A stretch of 64,000 nt of DNA from Geomonas anaerohicana. Lineage in GTDB: Bacteria > Desulfobacterota > Desulfuromonadia > Geobacterales > Geobacteraceae. The DNA lies in assembly GCF_016458305.1 (NCBI RefSeq), contig NZ_JAEMHL010000012.1, forward strand, positions 1 to 64,000, given 5' to 3'. Both the position numbers and the translations under genes were made by a program. The notes under the pieces were generated by a model. That model had not been told where the DNA came from and made no database searches. It saw only the letters and a list, made by a program, of their open reading frames with translations. Positions 59,619-64,000 of the stretch are shown here, piece by piece (within the stretch, counting starts at the first letter, position 1; each line of letters starts with the position of its first letter).

Positions 59619-60800
59619 TTACCCGATATGGGATCTCAGCATCCGGTAAATACCGGCAAGTTCTTTGCCGCGGGCTTGCCAGGAATGCAGCTTGACTGCG
59701 CGCTCGCGGCCTTCGGCTCCGAGGTCTTCACGGAGTTCATGGTCGCCGGCCAGCCGGCCGATGGCTCCGGCCAGATCTGCGGCATCGCCAAACTTCGCAT
59801 AAAGGGCGGCATCTCCGAGGATCTCTCGGTTGACGGGGGTGTCGAATACGACGGTGGGGAGACCGCAGGCAATGTAGTTGAAGAGCTTGCCGTTGGCTTC
59901 GGTGAGGGAAACTTTGGGGGAGACGGCAAGATCGCCGGCACTGAGATACAGCGCCGCTTCGTCATACGGGATCCTGCCGGTGAAGGTGATGATGTCGGCA
60001 ATACCCATCGCATCGGCCTTCTCACGATACTGCGCATCGGGAAAGCCCATGATGAGATAGTGGATCTTCGCCCCCTGCCCTTTCAGATACGCGGCCGCTT
60101 CGAGCAACAGATCCAATCCCTGATAGCTGTTCATCAGGCCGAGGTAGGCGACGACGGGACGCTTCTCTGGAAGCCCCAAACGTGCGCGGATCTCTGCTTT
60201 GGGCTGCGGGGCGAATACGTCGGTATCGACGCCGTCGATGAGGGCGCGCACCCGGTCCTTCGGAACTCCGTCTCTAAGAAGGAGGTCGACGGTAGGAGTG
60301 GCGCTGGTGACGATGAAGTCGGAACTGCGGTTGATCCAGCGCTCCAAAGTGGCGAAGAAGCGCTGCAAGAGGGAGCCGGGCTTGACGAAGCCGTGGTCGG
60401 TGATCTCGGCGGTGAGACTCCCCTGACAGTCGAACAGCATGGGAACGCGAATCAGCATTTTCAGGAAGGCACCGAAGAATGCGCCTTCGTGGAGATGAGC
60501 GTGGATCACGTGCGGCTTGAACTCGCGCGCAACCTTTAAGGCCTTGAGGAGGAGTTGCACGTCGAGGAAGGGCTTCACCCAGGAAGGGCCGGCCTCCAGC
60601 TTTTTGTACCAGGAAAACCCGGCGATCCTTTCGGTACGCACGCCGGGGACGTCGCGCCCGATGTGGTAGGTGACCAGGCGCACATCCGCCCCGCAGGCAA
60701 TGGCTGCCCGTGCTTCCTCGAGGATGCGGACGTGGCAGCCGCGGTCCGCGAAGAACGGGGTCGGCGCCAGCACCAGTACGCGGAGCGCGGTGTCAGACAA
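59619..60800 (-). CDS. GT4-family glycosyltransferase
   Basis: A 393-residue GT-B enzyme. It starts LRVLVLAPTPFFADRGCHVRIL; PHVIHAHLHEGAFFGA, RPVVAYLGLMNSYQGLDLLLE and SPKVSLTEANGKLFNYIACGL (acidic motif) are typical. It is downstream of a GT2 gene with 8 bases overlap. Substrate unknown. Confidence 0.88.
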   Translation of the reverse strand: MSDTALRVLVLAPTPFFADRGCHVRILEEARAAIACGADVRLVTYHIGRDVPGVRTERIAGFSWYKKLEAGPSWVKPFLDVQLLLKALKVAREFKPHVIHAHLHEGAFFGAFLKMLIRVPMLFDCQGSLTAEITDHGFVKPGSLLQRFFATLERWINRSSDFIVTSATPTVDLLLRDGVPKDRVRALIDGVDTDVFAPQPKAEIRARLGLPEKRPVVAYLGLMNSYQGLDLLLEAAAYLKGQGAKIHYLIMGFPDAQYREKADAMGIADIITFTGRIPYDEAALYLSAGDLAVSPKVSLTEANGKLFNYIACGLPTVVFDTPVNREILGDAALYAKFGDAADLAGAIGRLAGDHELREDLGAEGRERAVKLHSWQARGKELAGIYRMLRSHIG

Positions 60801-61743
60801 AGTTGATCTTTTCCTTGATGTTGTAGATCGGTTTCCCCTGCGCCTCGTAGTAGGTGCGGGCGCTCAATTCCGCCAGCAGCCCCAGCACGATGAACTGGAC
60901 CCCCATGAAGAGCAGGAACGCGGTCAGAATCAACAGGGGGTTCCTGTTCATGCTGGTGTTCTCGAACAACTTCATGTAGACGGTGACGGCGCCGCTCAGG
61001 AAACCTGCACACAGCGTGTAGATGCCCCAGCGGCCGAAGAGCTGTATCGGCTTGGTCGAATAGCTCAGCAGAAACTTGACGGTCATCAGGTCGAGGATCA
61101 CCTTCATGGTGCGGGAGATGCCGTACTTGCTCTTGCCGTGCAGCCTTTCGTGGTGGCGGACCGGCATCTCGGTGACCCGGGCGCCGACCTGGTGTGCGAG
61201 CGCCGGGACGAAGCGGTGCATCTCGCCGTACAGGTTGACGTCGTCGAGCACCTCGCGCCGGTAGGCTTTCAAGGTGCAGCCGTAGTCGTGCAGGTGTACG
61301 CCGGTCATCTTGGAGATGATCGAGTTGGCCAGGATGGAGGGAAGCTTGCGGTTGACGAAGGTGTCCTTGCGGTCCTTGCGCCACCCGGACACGACGTCGT
61401 ACCCCTCGTCGATGCGGTTTAGAAGCAGCGGGATGTCGAGCGGATCGTTCTGCAGGTCGCCGTCCATCGGGATCACCACCCGGCCGCTGGCGGAATCGAA
61501 GCCGGCGGCCATGGCGGCGGTCTGGCCGAAGTTGCGGCGCAGGCGGATCACCTTGACCCGGTCATCCTTGGAGGAGAGGCGCTTCAACGCCGGGTATGAG
61601 TTGTCGGAGGAACCGTCATCAACCAGGATCAGTTCATATTCCAGCCCGGTGTCGATGAGTGCCTCACTGATGCGCTCGTGCAGGATCGGGATGTTGTCTT
61701 CCTCGTTGTAAATGGGAACTACTATGCTCAGGTCCACTTTCAT
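60793..61743 (-). CDS. GT2 polyprenyl-phosphate glycosyltransferase (DPM/ArnC-like)
   Basis: A 316-residue enzyme with a GT-A domain (LSIVVPIYNEEDNIPILHERI, LVDDGSSDNS, IPMDGDLQNDP) and two C-terminal membrane helices (about 235-260 and 270-295). It attaches a sugar to a polyprenyl phosphate in the inner membrane. The ATG at 61743 has GGGAG directly upstream. Confidence 0.9.
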   Translation of the reverse strand: MKVDLSIVVPIYNEEDNIPILHERISEALIDTGLEYELILVDDGSSDNSYPALKRLSSKDDRVKVIRLRRNFGQTAAMAAGFDSASGRVVIPMDGDLQNDPLDIPLLLNRIDEGYDVVSGWRKDRKDTFVNRKLPSILANSIISKMTGVHLHDYGCTLKAYRREVLDDVNLYGEMHRFVPALAHQVGARVTEMPVRHHERLHGKSKYGISRTMKVILDLMTVKFLLSYSTKPIQLFGRWGIYTLCAGFLSGAVTVYMKLFENTSMNRNPLLILTAFLLFMGVQFIVLGLLAELSARTYYEAQGKPIYNIKEKINFV

Positions 61744-61764
61744 CTCCCTCAACACACAGAACAT

Positions 61765-62005
61765 GTTCTACGTTCTACGTTCTATGTTCTACGTAAATTG
61801 CATTGCAGGTCTTCGCAACTGCCAAACAACCGTTCAACGTTCAACGTTCAACGTTCAATGTTCAACGTTCGACACGGTCAACCGTCTTCGCTTCAATTGC
61901 TCCGTGACGGCTAGATCAGTAACCCGTTATTTAGGTCACACGCCGCCGGGATGCCCCCCCGAAATCGGAGGATCGCCGTTAACGTTGAACGTTGAACGTT
62001 GAACG
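61765..62005. repeat. GTTCTAC and GTTCAAC heptamer arrays
   Basis: Four GTTCTAC-type units (61765-61793), about six GTTCAAC units (61831-61873) and an inverted block of GTTGAAC units (61978-62005). The forward and inverted GTTCAAC blocks can pair across about 105 bases. The inverted block lies within the C-terminal codons of the GT2 gene 61936-62988. Confidence 0.75.
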
Positions 62006-62988
62006 GCATCACCGCCAGGTTGAACGGCATCACCGCCAAAGGCCTTGACCCGGCGCACTTCGACGTCCCAGTGGGCCTGCTTGCCGCCGCGGTAACGGGG
62101 GCTGATCAGACCGCGGATGACACCGGCGCCGTAGACCAGGTGCAGCGTCGGGTACACCAGCAAAAGCCAGGGGAAGAGCGCTCCATCCTTGCCTACCAGG
62201 GCGCCCTGCAACGACGCCAGCAGCACGATGACAAGGTACGCCAACAGCGGCAAAGCCAAAAGCGGCGTACCGAGTATCAGCAACGGCACCAGCAACGCGT
62301 ACACCAGGAACAGCGAAGGCGCCAGCGTGATCGGCTTCAGCGTCCCGGCAATCAGGGTTTGCTCGCCACGGCCGCGCCCGTAGCCGTACATCTGCCGGAC
62401 GTAGGCACGGAAGGTGCGGCGCTGGCTGCGCTGCACCGCAAGATCGGGATCGTGCACCAACAGGTGCCCTTCCTGCTGCAGCCGGTCCATCAGCTCGTTT
62501 TCCTCGTTGGGATAGAGCCGCTCGTCCAAACCCTCGTGCGCCAGGAAGATCTCACGACGAAAGCTCAGGTTGCACAGGATCAATTCGCTGTCGCTGCTGT
62601 AGCGGGCCGAGCCGGACTTCCGGTAGCGATTGCGCACCCCGCCGCCACCGACCGCGGAGGAAAAAGCAATGCCGATGGCGCGCTGCAGGGGGGAATCGGT
62701 TGTCGGGGTGATCGACGGACCGCCCACGGCGGCGACGTTCTGCTCACGGTAATGCCCCGCGGCACGGTCGAGGAAGTCGGGCGCTACGGCGGAATCATCG
62801 TCCAGGAAATAGAGGACATCGCCCTGGGCCTCGCGCGCCGCCGTGTTCCTCTGCACGCTGGGCTGACAGCCGTAGGCAACCAGCACCTCGAAGAGGTCAG
62901 CGGGATAGCTCACCCGCGAGAGCCCCGCAAGCGCGCGCACCTCGCCCCCCGGCTTGACCGGGATTATGACGGAAAATTTCGGCTGCAT
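61936..62988 (-). CDS. GT2-family glycosyltransferase with C-terminal membrane helices
   Basis: A 350-residue enzyme. The GT-A domain has FSVIIPVKPGGEVRAL and YFLDDDSAVAPDFL. Membrane helices occur from about 225 (LAPSLFLVYALLVPLLIL) to 310. The last 35 residues look unlike the family: GGDAVQPGGDAVQRSTFNVN comes from a 21-base tandem duplication plus GTTGAAC heptamers. The native C-terminus was probably near VKAF. Start ATG at 62988. Confidence 0.83.
   Translation of the reverse strand: MQPKFSVIIPVKPGGEVRALAGLSRVSYPADLFEVLVAYGCQPSVQRNTAAREAQGDVLYFLDDDSAVAPDFLDRAAGHYREQNVAAVGGPSITPTTDSPLQRAIGIAFSSAVGGGGVRNRYRKSGSARYSSDSELILCNLSFRREIFLAHEGLDERLYPNEENELMDRLQQEGHLLVHDPDLAVQRSQRRTFRAYVRQMYGYGRGRGEQTLIAGTLKPITLAPSLFLVYALLVPLLILGTPLLALPLLAYLVIVLLASLQGALVGKDGALFPWLLLVYPTLHLVYGAGVIRGLISPRYRGGKQAHWDVEVRRVKAFGGDAVQPGGDAVQRSTFNVNGDPPISGGHPGGV
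61999..62038 (-). repeat. 21-bp tandem duplication at the GT2 C-terminus
   Basis: The 19 bases at 61999-62017 recur exactly at 62020-62038 (21-base period), encoding the pair GGDAVQ-P/R. Confidence 0.75.
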
Positions 62989-63051
62989 CAGGAAACCTGC
63001 AGGTCGACAGGAAGGGCGGTGTGGCCTGGGTGGGGAGGCGTCGGAGGTTGG

Positions 63052-64000
63052 CTACTGCTGTTCAATGGCTTTCACCCTGTCGTAGCGCAAGGTCCTGTGG
63101 CAGCCCACGGAACAGCCGCCGCCGGTAGCGGTGGCCTCGAAGCGGATCGGGATCTCCCAGGTGCCAAAACCTTCCGTCTTGGGATAGATCAGGCGCTCCT
63201 GCACTTCCGCATGCGGGTTGTGACAGATCCTGCAGGAACGGGCCTTGGTCTTGTTGACGTGGACCGCGTGCAGGTTGCGCTCGCCGTTTCTGAACTTGGT
63301 GAACCGGTCGGTCTTCTCCTCCGCGGCAAGTTTCGGGTCGTGGCAGCGGAAGCAGATCGGGAACGCGTCGTAGCTGAAAGGCTTGTACAGGACGGTCGGG
63401 TAGTCGTCCTTGAGGAGCTTGCGGTAGGGACCGCCGTGGATCTGGTGGCAGTTGACGCAGTCGCCGTTGCGCACCGGCTGGTGCACTGATTTGCCCATGG
63501 CGAGTTTCCGGTCATGGCACATGAAGCAGAGTTCGGAACCGGGCTTTCTGAGCAGGGACTTGCTTTCGGACTGGTGCGCATCGTGGCAGGCGAGGCAGTC
63601 GCCGTCGGCCACCGGCTTGTGCGTGAAGGCACCGGTAAAGTGATCCTGGGGATGGCAGCGGAAACAAAGCGTAGGGGAAGGATCCTTCAGAAGCGACTTC
63701 ACCTCGGCGCTGTGCGCCATGTGACAGTTGGTGCACTGCCCGAGCCCCACCGGCTTGTGCAGCACCGGCTTCTGGACCAGGCGGCCGTGGCAGGTGGCGC
63801 AGAGCTTGTCCTTGGGAACCTTGAACCCCATGCTGTCCTTGCCCATGGGGTGGTTGTCGTTGAACTGCTGGTGGCAGTCGAGGCAACGACCGGTGGCGAC
63901 CGGCTTATGCGGCACACTCCCACGGATCAGATCCTTGTGACAGATGCTGCACTTGAACGGCTCGGCGAGGGCGTCACCCGGAGTGAGGGTGACGCCGACG
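63052..64000 (-). CDS. multiheme c-type cytochrome, partial at window edge
   Basis: The frame runs from the right edge to a stop at 63052; the GTG at 63915 is not the start, because CSICH and AEPFK are encoded upstream up to 63999. It shows ten CXXCH haem motifs (CSICH, CLDCH, CATCH, CTNCH, CFRCH, CLACH, CFMCH, CVNCH, CFRCH, CRICH) and one CX3CH (CSVGCH) near the end. The repeated pattern HKPV...C..CH is of the doubled-CXXCH type. Likely periplasmic or outer-surface electron transfer in respiration on metals. The N-terminus with signal peptide is outside the window. Confidence 0.9.
   Translation of the reverse strand, partial: VGVTLTPGDALAEPFKCSICHKDLIRGSVPHKPVATGRCLDCHQQFNDNHPMGKDSMGFKVPKDKLCATCHGRLVQKPVLHKPVGLGQCTNCHMAHSAEVKSLLKDPSPTLCFRCHPQDHFTGAFTHKPVADGDCLACHDAHQSESKSLLRKPGSELCFMCHDRKLAMGKSVHQPVRNGDCVNCHQIHGGPYRKLLKDDYPTVLYKPFSYDAFPICFRCHDPKLAAEEKTDRFTKFRNGERNLHAVHVNKTKARSCRICHNPHAEVQERLIYPKTEGFGTWEIPIRFEATATGGGCSVGCHRTLRYDRVKAIEQQ

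Overview
This window looks like the chromosome of a high-GC Geobacteraceae member (Geobacter / Citrifermentans / Geomonas type). This is inferred from the gene content. The markers are a CXXCH-rich multiheme cytochrome, a YedF plus DUF3343 pair, a classical ffh-rpsP-khpA-rimM-trmD-rplS-rnhB block, a polysaccharide locus led by an EPS-type regulator, and very many intergenic hairpin and short tandem repeats. No phage, plasmid, IS transposase or CRISPR array is visible, and no tRNA gene was found.

Layout. 1-200: 5' end, boxA leader and promoter of an rRNA operon running off the left edge (minus strand). 0.6-6.3 kb: XRE-cupin regulator divergent from a lipoprotein Deg protease, then a small conserved protein, RluD-type pseudouridine synthase, PgeF and a lipoprotein. 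6.4-15.1 kb (minus): a glucan operon (histidine kinase, receiver-only regulator, nucleotidyltransferase/phosphomannomutase fusion, GH57 enzyme, glycogen synthase, tiny acidic ORF). 15.4-19.4 kb: Crp/Fnr regulator divergent from lptF-lptG and an IPT/TIG protein. 19.4-24.2 kb (minus): NtrC-type regulator coupled to TlpA, CcdA and a VOC protein, a stretch that may encode a structured RNA, and a polyprenyl diphosphate synthase. 24.5-28.6 kb: orphan HTH protein divergent from pgi, then threonine aldolase and CsaA. 28.7-38.7 kb (minus): rsmI, a split NAD synthetase (synthetase plus nitrilase), DUF4149, yraN, rnhB, rplS, SPOUT methyltransferase, trmD, rimM, khpA, rpsP, ffh, yedF, DUF3343. 39-41.6 kb: small membrane protein, DUF721/DciA protein, four-helix-bundle protein, TrmN6-type methyltransferase and a GxxExxY nuclease-like protein, interleaved with short tandem repeats. 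41.8-63 kb (minus): surface polysaccharide locus. 63 kb to the right edge: multiheme cytochrome, cut by the window end.

The polysaccharide locus appears to be one long leftward unit. It starts at a winged-helix EPS regulator and runs through PseG, a repeat-rich coiled-coil protein, a LIC12162-family transferase, a Wzx flippase, an acetyltransferase, glycosyltransferases, a reductase, a deacetylase, an aminotransferase-fold protein, a GNAT/FemAB-like protein and a YfhO-type membrane protein. Many of its genes overlap by 1-11 bases. Its middle (about 49.7-54 kb) is visibly AT-richer, as expected for an exchanged serotype-like segment. Upstream of the regulator lies a 370-bp array of 20-bp units with phased A-tracts.

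The most unusual features are not proteins. They are: (i) heptamer arrays (GGGGCTA type) that supply the stop codons of three unrelated genes and bracket a four-helix-bundle gene; (ii) a PD-(D/E)XK-like GxxExxY gene between 25-bp exact direct repeats; (iii) a 211-bp element with 28-bp perfect terminal inverted repeats between rplS and rnhB; (iv) the 20-bp phased A-tract array; and (v) GTTCAAC heptamers that appear to have become the C-terminus of a glycosyltransferase.
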